8,647 nucleotides of DNA from Geobacteraceae bacterium. Lineage in GTDB: Bacteria; Desulfobacterota; Desulfuromonadia; Desulfuromonadales; Desulfuromonadaceae. The stretch spans positions 1 through 8,647 of the forward strand of contig JAIVHC010000057.1 of NCBI GenBank assembly GCA_020201305.1, written 5' to 3'. A program made the translations under genes and the position numbers. Position 1 is the stretch's first letter. Each line of letters opens with the position of its first letter. Positions 1 to 6,689 of the stretch are shown one piece after another. The notes under the pieces were generated by a model. It was not told the origin of the DNA and did no database searches. It saw nothing but the letters and a program-made list of their open reading frames with translations.

Positions 1-827
1 TGTGTCTGGAACAGGGTGCAGGCGATCAGGGACTTATGTTCGGCTATGCTTGCGACGATACCCCACAACTCATGCCCATGCCGATTATGTATGCACATGC
101 TCTTACCAGTCAGCTGAGTAAAGTACGCAAGGAAAATGTTGTGGATATCCTCCGCCCCGATAGCAAAGCCCAGGTGTCTATAGAATATGACGGCCATACG
201 CCGAAGCGCATTGATGCAGTCGTCGTATCCACCCAGCATATTGCTGCTGCCACGCATAAAATGGTCGAAGAAGCGGTGATGGAAACGGTGGTGAAGAAGG
301 TGCTCCCGGTGGAATTGCTTGACGCCAACACCAAGTACTTTATTAATCCAACAGGCAAGTTTGTTGTAGGTGGTCCAATGGGTGACTGCGGCGTAACCGG
401 GAGGAAAATTATTGTCGACACCTACGGTGGACAAGGGTCTCATGGTGGCGGCGCGTTTTCCGGGAAAGATCCCTCCAAGGTTGATCGATGTGCTTCCTAC
501 ATGGGACGCTATGTGGCAAAGAACCTCGTCGCAGCTGGACTTGCGCGGTGCTGCGAGGTTCAGATTGCCTACGCCATTGGTGTGGCTGATCCTGTGTCTG
601 TTATGATAAACACCTTTGGTACCGGCGCGATTGAGCCGAATCGGATTGCGAAGATAGTGCGTGAAGAATTTGATTTGCGCCCGGCCGGGATAATTGAGAC
701 CCTTGATCTGCTTCGGCCTATTTATACTGAGACTGCGGCATATGGTCACTTCGGGCGTGAATTGCCCAACTTTACCTGGGAAAAGACTGACAGAATTGAA
801 TCTCTCAGGAGTCGCGCGGGGCAGTAA
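1..827 (+). CDS. metK: S-adenosylmethionine synthase, C-terminal two thirds (cut at the window's left edge)
   Basis: MetK makes S-adenosylmethionine from methionine and ATP in the cytoplasm. The frame is open from base 3, and the first ATG at 36 is internal. The 274 visible residues begin with the conserved LEQGAGDQG substrate-binding segment, so about 110-115 N-terminal residues of a protein of about 390 are missing to the left. Further family motifs are INPTGKFVVGGPMGDCG (GGPMGDCG at about 369-392), the TGRKIIVDTYGG segment that follows it, HGGGAFSGKDPSKVD ending at about 485, and the C-terminal ETAAYGHFGRE. The segment GGQGSHGGGAF differs a little from the usual GGMxxHGGGAF but keeps the glycines and histidine. 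The gene ends with TAA, 73 bp before ahcY on the same strand; ahcY recycles the by-product of SAM-dependent methylation, so co-expression is likely. The identification is very secure. Confidence 0.97.
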   Translation, partial: CLEQGAGDQGLMFGYACDDTPQLMPMPIMYAHALTSQLSKVRKENVVDILRPDSKAQVSIEYDGHTPKRIDAVVVSTQHIAAATHKMVEEAVMETVVKKVLPVELLDANTKYFINPTGKFVVGGPMGDCGVTGRKIIVDTYGGQGSHGGGAFSGKDPSKVDRCASYMGRYVAKNLVAAGLARCCEVQIAYAIGVADPVSVMINTFGTGAIEPNRIAKIVREEFDLRPAGIIETLDLLRPIYTETAAYGHFGRELPNFTWEKTDRIESLRSRAGQ

Positions 828-888
828 TACGCAGAAATATAAGCGTAATTACATTTACAGAGTAAATTAAATTAAATCAGAGAGAAAC

Positions 889-894
889 GGGTGA
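889..894 (+). promoter_or_regulatory. Ribosome binding site GGGTGA that supports a TTG start for ahcY
   Basis: GGGTGA matches the end of the anti-Shine-Dalgarno complement (GGAGGTGA) and lies six bases before the TTG at 901. An in-frame stop (TGA, 892-894) overlaps the site, so no start further upstream is possible. The next in-frame candidate, ATG at 934, has no purine-rich site in front of it. Confidence 0.55.
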
Positions 895-900
895 ATTGCT

Positions 901-2234
901 TTGAATAAAAAGAGTGAAGCTGTAGTTAAAGATATGAGTCTTGCCCCCTGGGGCAGAACCGAAATTTCCATTGCAGAAAAAGAGATGCCCGGTCTTATGT
1001 CCGTTCGCGAGGAATATCGGGCTCAGAAGCCCCTCGCCGGAGCCAGAATATCGGGTTCTCTGCACATGACTATCCAGACCGCAGTGCTCATAGAGACCCT
1101 GGTTGATCTGGGTGCGGAGATACGTTGGGCCAGCTGTAATATTTTTTCAACTCAGGACCATGCCGCTGCGGCTATTGCAGAAACAGGAGTGCCGGTTTTT
1201 GCGTATAAGGGCGAAACCCTTAAGGAGTACTGGTCGTTTACTAAAAAGGCCCTTTCGTTCCCGGACGGCCCCAATCTGGTTGTTGATGACGGGGGTGATG
1301 CCACGTTGTTGCTCCATCGCGGTTTGGAACGTGAACAGGAATTTGAGCGCACCGGAGTAAAGCCGGAGATCTGCAAAGACCACGAAGAAATTGAAACCGT
1401 AGATCGGCTCCTTAATTCCACTTTGGACGAAGATCCGAATTTCTGGCGCCGTTGCAATGCCAGCATGTTGGGTGTGAGTGAGGAAACCACTACCGGAGTA
1501 CATCGATTGTATCAGATGGCTCGCGATGGCAAGTTGCTGTTCCCGGCTTTTAATGTCAATGATTCGGTTACCAAGAGTAAATTTGACAATCTCTATGGCT
1601 GCCGCGAATCGCTGATTGACGGGATTAAGCGCGCCACAGACGTGATGATTGCAGGGAAGCGCTGCGTGGTGCTCGGTTATGGTGATGTCGGTAAGGGCTG
1701 CGCCCAGGCGTTCAACGGCATGGGGGCGATGGTGAGTGTTACCGAGATTGATCCAATCTGTGCGCTGCAGGCCACTATGGAAGGTTTAAATGTGGTGGAT
1801 ATGAATGATGCTTGCACCTGGGGCGACATTTTTGTCACTACCACCGGAAATGTGGATGTTATTACCCGCGCCCATATGGATAAGATGAAGGATCAGGCTA
1901 TCGTGTGTAATATCGGACACTTCGACTCAGAAATTCAGGTAGATTCTCTGTTTTCTGATGCCAGCCTGGAGATCTTGGATGTGCCACCGGGCACCCCAGT
2001 TTTGTTATGAGTAATAGTTTTGCCAATCAGGTTCTAGCTCAGATAGAGTTGTGGCGCAATCACGCCGAGTATGGCAAGCAGGTATATGTGTTGCCCAAAT
2101 CTCTGGATGAAAAAGTGGCCAGATTACATCTGGACAAGCTGGGTGCGCGGCTTACGCGGCTTACGCAGAAGCAGGCAGAGTACCTTGATATCCCTGTTGA
2201 AGGCCCGTATAAGCCAGACTACTATCGCTATTAA
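901..2234 (+). pseudogene. ahcY: Adenosylhomocysteinase, disrupted by an internal deletion with frame change
   Basis: AhcY reversibly splits S-adenosylhomocysteine into adenosine and homocysteine, using bound NAD. The first frame (901-2010, TTG start) keeps the expected active-site residues: LHMT with His55, the DDGGD motif, SEETTTG, SVTKSKFDNLYGC (Lys225, Asp229, Cys234), the Rossmann motif GYGDVGKG (260-267) and NIGHFD (His340). After DSLFSDASLE (about residue 357) the frame loses homology and stops at 2008-2010. The true C-terminus resumes in another frame at about 1974-1980 with LGCATGHPSFVMSNSFANQ and runs to the normal end KPDYYRY at 2234. Compared with human AHCY, as I recall it, about 25-30 codons covering the NIKPQVD to LLAEGRLVN stretch are gone; the net loss must be 3n+1 bases. 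The rest of the gene has normal length. The two frames overlap by ATGA at 2007-2010, so coupled translation of two fragments is conceivable, but the missing block would still be absent. Either a real lesion or an assembly error. Confidence 0.88.
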
Positions 2235-2264
2235 ATAAAACTGGATAAATAATCAGATGCATTT

Positions 2265-2300
2265 CGAAGCCCGTTTGAGCATATGCTCAAACGGGCTTCG
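2265..2300. terminator. Perfect 36-bp palindrome, likely bidirectional terminator between ahcY and lptG
   Basis: The half-site CGAAGCCCGTTTGAGC (2265-2280), the centre ATAT, and the exact reverse complement (2285-2300) make a 16-bp stem with a four-base loop. It sits in the 92-bp gap between the convergent ends of ahcY and lptG. A T run (TTTTT, 2309-2313) comes only about eight bases after the stem on the plus strand, and there is no T run directly after it on the minus strand, so it is not a textbook intrinsic terminator. It could equally act as a 3'-end stabilising structure. The position still favours a shared transcription stop. Confidence 0.65.
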
Positions 2301-2326
2301 TGCTTCTGTTTTTCGTCAATCTGTTG

Positions 2327-3409
2327 CTATTCACGGGTGGACAGGATCAGAAAAGCGCTCAGGAGGAGGAAAATAACATCTGCTGCCCATGCAGCTAAGA
2401 GGGGTGGGAGAATTTCGGCATATCCGAAAGCGATAAGAGTGGATTGAGTGACAAAGAAGGCCATTCCGATCATGATGCATACGGAGATCCCCAATCCCAG
2501 GTTGATATTGCGTGACTTTTGTAGCGCAAATGGGATTCCCAGCAGTGCCATAATCAGTGATACCAGCGGTTGGGCAAGTTTGGAGTGCATATCCACAATG
2601 TACTTGGAGTTATTGAGCCCGGCTTTCTTCAGTTGGCGAGAAATGTCGCGCAGTTCTGCGTAGCTCAGCTCTTCTGCTTCATATTCGGTAGAGCGGAAGT
2701 CGTCCGGAGTCTTATTGAGATCGATATCTATTCGGTCGGTGCGAAACTCTCGGATTAAAAGTCCGGTCGTGGGATCAAACTCGCGTACAAGGGCATCATA
2801 CCCCTGCCAGGACTCAGCGGTGAAGACGGCTTTTCCGGCCTTGATGTATCTCTGGTGCTTAAAATCGGCGTTGAGCTTATATACACTCACTCCGTGGAGC
2901 ACTTCGGTATCGCTACCGGTAAAGTCTGTATGGTACATGGTGTCGCGATCGCGAAACCACAGGTCCTGCCGCTTTTCGAGTGTAGCTGGTTTGCCCTTAA
3001 CCTCTACGCGCATAACGTGATTGAATTTTTTTACCCCCGCCGGTACGACATATTCGTTTAACATGAAGTGCCCTATCCCGATGAGACATGCGATTCCGAT
3101 AACTGGGGTGACAATACGCGGTAGACCTATTCCCCCGGCACGCATGGCGGTGAGCTCGTTGGTTTTGGAGAATCCCCCCAGGGTAAGAAAAACCCCCATC
3201 AATACCGCAAGGGGAAGAACCTGGGAGAGGATGAGGGGGATTTTGGCCCCGAAGTAGGTCAGGTAAAGTGACAGCTCGGCATCGTGTTCCAGAAAGTTAT
3301 CTACGCGTCCAAAAAAATCAATAAGCAGATACACTCCGCAAAATGAACTCAGGGAGAGAACCACAATGCGGGTAAAGGTGCCTAATAGATATCGCTGGAG
3401 AATTGTCAT
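2327..3409 (-). CDS. lptG: LPS export permease LptG
   Basis: LptG is one of the two inner-membrane subunits of the LptB2FG ABC exporter, which pulls lipopolysaccharide out of the inner membrane and passes it to the LptC-LptA bridge. The 360-residue protein has the normal YjgP/YjgQ layout: three membrane helices (about 14-34, 56-78, 98-116), a periplasmic beta-jellyroll domain (about 120-270), then three helices (about 281-298, 303-325, 332-356). NELTAMRAGGIG (84-95) between helices 2 and 3 is the cytoplasmic coupling-helix motif that contacts the LptB ATPase. The ATG at 3409 lies eight bases after the lptF stop, with AGAG overlapping that junction as a ribosome site, so the pair is translated together. 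It is assigned LptG rather than LptF from its second position and its N-terminus; the paralogues are similar, so the assignment between them is a little less sure than the family. lptB is not in the window. Confidence 0.92.
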   Translation of the reverse strand: MTILQRYLLGTFTRIVVLSLSSFCGVYLLIDFFGRVDNFLEHDAELSLYLTYFGAKIPLILSQVLPLAVLMGVFLTLGGFSKTNELTAMRAGGIGLPRIVTPVIGIACLIGIGHFMLNEYVVPAGVKKFNHVMRVEVKGKPATLEKRQDLWFRDRDTMYHTDFTGSDTEVLHGVSVYKLNADFKHQRYIKAGKAVFTAESWQGYDALVREFDPTTGLLIREFRTDRIDIDLNKTPDDFRSTEYEAEELSYAELRDISRQLKKAGLNNSKYIVDMHSKLAQPLVSLIMALLGIPFALQKSRNINLGLGISVCIMIGMAFFVTQSTLIAFGYAEILPPLLAAWAADVIFLLLSAFLILSTRE

Positions 3410-3417
3410 GCCACTCT

Positions 3418-4596
3418 CTATGTTTTTTTCCCAAGTCTTTTAAGATAGGAAAACCCACTGCTGATGGGGTTGAAGGAACGCTCTTTAGCACAAGTAATAA
3501 GGAAAAAACTGCCGCATACCGCAAAGCCGATGCTTGGAGTCCACATGGTTACACTTGTGGGCCACCCCTGCTCTATTACCAGGGTTTTCGCAATACTTAA
3601 AAACATGTAGTAGATCATAAACACCGCGAGCGAAAGGGCGAACCCTGCCCCCTTGTTGGAGCGGTGTGAACTTATCCCGAGAGGAATAGCAATCAGGCTG
3701 AAGAGTATCGGAGAAAGGGGCATTATCAGGCGTTCGTGGATCTCAGCACGCAGTTCACGCCGCTTTTGCTGCTCCTGTGGGTCAGAGCTTTTTTCCAGAG
3801 AATTGAATAGCTGAAATAAGGTCTGCAACTTCGGGCGCAAAGTCGTTCCCGAGGCTTGCGCTGCGGAGTTTTCCATGGATATGTTGATGTCGTAGGTGGA
3901 AAAATTAATAATCTGCAAACCATCTTTTTGCGCATTGTCTGTATCGCGATGGATTGCTCCATCCTTTAAGTGCAGTAGCAGGGTGTTACTTGCTTTATCT
4001 GTCACAAGTTTCCCGCTTGTGGCGGTGATAATAGTCTGGTTGGCATCGATACGGGTGTCGCTTATGAATACTCCTTCGAGTTGGTTGGTGTCTTTAAAAA
4101 CCTTGTCGGCAAAAATTGTGAGTCCGGGAAATTCGTTGTTAAAAACCTGCTCTCTGACAGCACTTGATGCCTTATCCATGGCCACATTTATCGCTATGTC
4201 GCGCATGGTGCGGCGTCCGGTTGGCTCCGCATAGGTAGAGAGATACGCCGTAGCGCTACACACAAACAGGGACAGTATAATTACCGGGCGCGCCATCTTG
4301 TACACGCTGATGCCGCAAGCTTTCATAGCTACAATTTCGCTATCGGCTGACATGCGCGCAAAGGTGAGGAGAACAGCTAATAAAAATGACAGCGGCATGG
4401 TGATGAGCATGAATGATGGCATCATGGCCAGAAAAAGGCGCGCCACCGATCCCAGGGAAACACCACTGCCGATAACCAGGTCTGTAAGTTTCAGCAGCCG
4501 GCTCAAGAGCACAATGAAAGTAAAGAGGGTCAGACTCAACAGGAAATTGACCACTACCTCGCGCGCTATATATGTCTGAATTCTGAATGCACTCAT
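3418..4596 (-). CDS. lptF: LPS export permease LptF
   Basis: LptF pairs with LptG to form the membrane channel of the LPS exporter. The 392-residue protein shows helices at about 15-37, 56-80 and 102-122, a periplasmic jellyroll of about 125-285, and helices at about 292-308, 316-338 and 350-369. SEIVAMKACGIS (86-97) is the LptB coupling helix, in the same place as in its partner. A polar, basic C-terminal tail follows (KERSFNPISS to GKKT). It is the first gene of a two-gene unit with lptG, and its start is only nine bases after a predicted -10 box with no Shine-Dalgarno sequence, which suggests a leaderless message. lptF is divergent from rpsB here. The family is certain; LptF versus LptG is inferred from gene order. 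Confidence 0.92.
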   Translation of the reverse strand: MSAFRIQTYIAREVVVNFLLSLTLFTFIVLLSRLLKLTDLVIGSGVSLGSVARLFLAMMPSFMLITMPLSFLLAVLLTFARMSADSEIVAMKACGISVYKMARPVIILSLFVCSATAYLSTYAEPTGRRTMRDIAINVAMDKASSAVREQVFNNEFPGLTIFADKVFKDTNQLEGVFISDTRIDANQTIITATSGKLVTDKASNTLLLHLKDGAIHRDTDNAQKDGLQIINFSTYDINISMENSAAQASGTTLRPKLQTLFQLFNSLEKSSDPQEQQKRRELRAEIHERLIMPLSPILFSLIAIPLGISSHRSNKGAGFALSLAVFMIYYMFLSIAKTLVIEQGWPTSVTMWTPSIGFAVCGSFFLITCAKERSFNPISSGFSYLKRLGKKT

Positions 4597-4605
4597 CGTG
4601 GGCGG

Positions 4606-4634
4606 ATAGTATTACAATCAGGTCGGCTTGTAAA
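4606..4634 (-). promoter_or_regulatory. Predicted sigma70-type promoter of lptFG
   Basis: On the minus strand, TTTACA (4634-4629) matches five of six -35 consensus bases. It is separated by exactly 17 bases from TACTAT (4611-4606), which matches four of six -10 bases. The -10 box ends nine bases before the lptF ATG, so transcription would be expected to begin within about two or three bases of the start codon. This is a prediction from sequence only. Confidence 0.5.
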
Positions 4635-4652
4635 TCGATTCTGGTTTAATTT

Positions 4653-4683
4653 CCTTGCACTGTGCAGGGTTGCCGTGTTATCT
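4653..4683 (+). promoter_or_regulatory. Candidate promoter of the rpsB operon with a dyad over the -35 region
   Basis: TTGCAC (4655-4660) is a good -35 candidate. The hexamer 17 bases later, TTATCT (4678-4683), or the overlapping TATCTA, is only a fair -10. The -35 lies inside a dyad, CCTTGCAC-T-GTGCAGGG (4653-4669), eight pairs counting one wobble, which could be an operator or chance. If this is the promoter, the rpsB leader is about 120 bases long, enough for the autogenous control by S2 known in other bacteria. Confidence 0.3.
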
Positions 4684-4748
4684 AGCCCTGATGTGCAAAT
4701 ACGCACGCCCTTGTGGACATGCGCCCCGGTTTTTGCTGCGGCAAATGG

Positions 4749-4775
4749 CGCTGTTGTGAGCACAAGCGGCGGAGG
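4749..4775 (+). promoter_or_regulatory. rpsB leader: small hairpin followed by GGAGG
   Basis: CGCT-GT-TGTG (4749-4758) can pair with CACAAGCG (4761-4768), with a two-base bulge and a tiny loop, directly before GGAGG (4771-4775). This GGAGG is too far from the rpsB ATG at 4812 to serve it, and rpsB has its own AAGGGAAA site at 4801-4808. Structure next to a spare Shine-Dalgarno-like sequence in a ribosomal protein leader is suggestive of control by S2, but I cannot match it to a described leader family. Confidence 0.25.
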
Positions 4776-4811
4776 ACTAAACCACCTAATGTTACATGGA
4801 AAGGGAAAGAC

Positions 4812-5570
4812 ATGGCAAAAGTATCAATGAAACAATTGCTCGAAGCAGGCGTACATTTTGGCCACCAGACCAAGCGCTGGAATCCGAAAATGAAACCTTA
4901 CATTTTCGGTGCCAGAAACGGCATCTACATTATCGATCTCCAGCGTACTGTGCGTTATTTCCGCACTGCGTACGATTTCATCAAGGATGTAGTTGAAAGT
5001 GGCGACAATGTACTCTTCGTCGGGACTAAAAAGCAGGCCCAGGATGCAGTACGTGAAGAGGCCGAGCGTGCAGGACAGTTCTATGTGAATAACCGCTGGC
5101 TCGGCGGTATGCTTACTAACTTCGCCACTATCAAAGGTAGTATTGACCGCCTGAAGAAAATCGAAGTAATGGCAGATGACGGTACATTTGATCTGCTGAC
5201 CAAAAAAGAAGTTCTCCAACTTGAGCGTGAGCGCATCAAACTGGAGCGAAGCCTCGGTGGTATAAAGGGGATGACCAAACTTCCCGGTGCCATGTTTGTA
5301 ATTGATCCCAAGAAAGAGGCTATTGCAGTTAAAGAAGCGCGAAAGCTGGGAATTCCTGTAGTAGCGGTAGTGGATACCAACTGCGATCCGGATGACATTG
5401 ACTATATAATTCCCGGAAACGATGATGCTATCCGTGCCATCCGCCTCTTTGTTTCCACCATGGCCGATGCTTGTCTTGACGGCAAACAGGCTGCGCAGGC
5501 TTCTGCAGTGTCGGAAAATGAGGGCGCTGATCCGGTTGAAGAACAGGAGAAGCTGGCCCAGGACGCTTAA
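4812..5570 (+). CDS. rpsB: 30S ribosomal protein S2
   Basis: S2 is a late-assembling protein of the small ribosomal subunit, bound at the head-body junction, and usually represses its own operon. The 252-residue product starts at ATG 4812 (MAKVSMKQLLEAGVHFGHQTKR) with AAGGGAAA upstream. The frame stays open back to an ATG at 4713, but the extra 33 residues resemble nothing in S2, so the inner start is preferred. Signatures include GVHFGHQT, WNPKMKPYIFGARNGIYIIDL, LFVGTKKQAQ, NNRWLGGMLTNF, SLGGIKGM and VVDTNCDPDDIDYIIPGNDDAIRAI. The acidic C-terminal tail (SENEGADPVEEQEKLAQDA) is variable in the family. It is the first gene of rpsB-tsf-pyrH-frr. No lesion is visible. Confidence 0.97.
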   Translation: MAKVSMKQLLEAGVHFGHQTKRWNPKMKPYIFGARNGIYIIDLQRTVRYFRTAYDFIKDVVESGDNVLFVGTKKQAQDAVREEAERAGQFYVNNRWLGGMLTNFATIKGSIDRLKKIEVMADDGTFDLLTKKEVLQLERERIKLERSLGGIKGMTKLPGAMFVIDPKKEAIAVKEARKLGIPVVAVVDTNCDPDDIDYIIPGNDDAIRAIRLFVSTMADACLDGKQAAQASAVSENEGADPVEEQEKLAQDA

Positions 5571-5586
5571 ACATAACTAAAGCGCA

Positions 5587-5625
5587 CCTAAAAGCGATCA
5601 GAGTAGCAGGCTGGTCGTTTTTAGG
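5587..5625 (+). terminator. Hairpin in the rpsB-tsf gap, likely attenuator
   Basis: CCTAAAAGCGATCAG (5587-5601) pairs with CTGGTCGTTTTTAGG (5611-5625) over 15 bp with two G-T wobbles and a nine-base loop. The inner stem CGATCAG/CTGGTCG is followed at once by TTTTT (5618-5622) and preceded by AAAA, so it reads as an intrinsic terminator on the plus strand and could work in both directions. It starts 17 bases after the rpsB stop. Placed inside a conserved operon, it would lower tsf expression relative to rpsB rather than end the operon. In E. coli a partial terminator between rpsB and tsf is also known. Confidence 0.65.
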
Positions 5626-5700
5626 ATGTTAAACATTGAATGTCTGTATAAATGGGGGGCTTGTCCCTGCATAAAGATAGAAGCACAGGAGATTTGATCT

Positions 5701-6562
5701 ATGGCGAAAATTACTGCATCTTTGGTAGCTCAACTGCGCAGCAAAACCGGCGCGGGGATGATGGATTGTAAGAAGGCTCTGACTGAAACTGATGGTGATC
5801 TGGATAAGGCGGTAGATTTTTTGCGCAAGAAAGGATTGTCCGCAGCGGCAAAAAAATCTGGTCGTGCTGCAGCTGAAGGTCTTGTCGTGGTAGCGGAATC
5901 TGGAAAAATCGGAGCCATGGTAGAAGACCAAGATTGCGGAACTTGTTGTCTCTGAGGCTCCTGCCGATATGGAAGCACTCCTTGCCCTGCCGTTCCCGGG
6001 TACTGACCGCACGGTTGGCGAGGAACAGGTACATCAGATTGCCACCATCGGTGAAAATATCAACATCCGTCGCTTCGAGCGCCGTGAAGTAACTAACGGC
6101 CTCATTGAGTCCTATGTACACGGTGGGGGGAAGATCGGGGTTATGATTGAACTCCAGACCGATAAAGCTGACAGCGATGAGGTGAAAGCTGTGGCCCGGC
6201 AACTTGCTATGCATGTTGCTGCTATTGCGCCTCAGTACATGTGCCGCGACAATGTGCCTGCCGACGTGATAGAAAATGAGAAAGAGATCATGCGCACCAA
6301 GGCGATTGAGAGTGGCAAGCCGGAGAATATCGTAGAGAAGATAATCGAGGGCCAGATCAACAAGTACTTTGGAGAAATTTGCCTGCTTGAGCAGGCGTTT
6401 GTTGTGGATCCGGATCTCAAGGTGAATAAACTGCTTGAAAAAACGGCTAAGGATGTTGGCGCTGAGATTAAACTGGTTGATTATGTGCGCTATCAGCTTG
6501 GTGAGGGGATAGAAAAGAAGCAGGATGATTTTGCCGCTGAAGTAGCTTCAATGACCAAGTAA
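5701..6562 (+). pseudogene. tsf: Elongation factor Ts, disrupted by an internal deletion with frame change
   Basis: EF-Ts releases GDP from EF-Tu during translation. The ATG at 5701 has AGGAGA eight bases upstream. The first 75 residues contain the intact N-terminal UBA-like domain (LRSKTGAGMMDCKKAL) and reach GKIGAMVE. The family would continue with V-N-C-E-T-D-F-V; instead the frame reads DQDCGTCCL and stops at 5953-5955. Homology resumes in the next frame at about 5927 with TKIAELVVSEAPADMEALL, then IGENINIRRFERRE, MHVAAIAPQY, ESGKPENIVEKIIEGQINKYF, LLEQAFV and the normal end GEGIEKKQDDFAAEVASMTK at 6562. About 17-19 codons are missing, a net loss of 3n+2 bases, and they include the TDFV motif whose Asp and Phe contact EF-Tu near its magnesium site. 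The surviving pieces total about 286 residues. As written, no functional EF-Ts is encoded, which is surprising for a usually single-copy, near-essential gene; an assembly error is a serious alternative. Confidence 0.88.
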
Positions 6563-6600
6563 TTTTCAGCACAGAGACTATGTGAATTGCAGTATTGTTA

Positions 6601-6656
6601 AACCAGGCACCTGACCAGTTGATTTTTGCCGATCTGGCAGGTGCCGGTTTTGTTTA
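6601..6656 (+). terminator. Strong hairpin with T tract in the tsf-pyrH gap
   Basis: GGCACCTG-A-CCAG (6606-6618) pairs with CTGGCAGGTGCC (6634-6645), 12 bp with one bulged A and a 15-base loop. AACC (6601-6604) can add four pairs with GGTT (6646-6649) past a second bulged A. TTTGTTT follows (6649-6655). It looks like an intrinsic terminator placed 34 bases before pyrH. Because no clear promoter fits between it and pyrH, it is more likely a partial terminator, or a sign that pyrH-frr have a promoter inside the 3' part of tsf. Confidence 0.75.
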
Positions 6657-6689
6657 AGCCCCAATGATCCAAACCTAATCGAGGACGCC

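Noticed and set aside
828..900. SAH riboswitch upstream of ahcY
   Set aside because: The gap is only 73 bases and AT-rich. The one structure seen is a short ATTTAC/GTAAAT stem (853-867), unlike the GC-rich pseudoknot of SAH riboswitches.
1974..2010. Programmed frameshift or coupled two-subunit AhcY, suggested by the ATGA overlap of the two frames
   Set aside because: The ATG is the conserved Met of SFVMSNSF and the overlap follows from the reading frames. A conserved block is physically missing, so no recoding event could rebuild the enzyme.
2448..4579. Several plus-strand open frames over lptG and lptF
   Set aside because: They lie opposite two full-length, clearly recognised membrane proteins and have no family motifs or convincing ribosome sites.
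4713..4811. Longer S2 with 33 extra N-terminal residues
   Set aside because: The extra residues are Cys/Arg-rich and unlike S2, whereas ATG 4812 has a good ribosome site and gives the standard family start.
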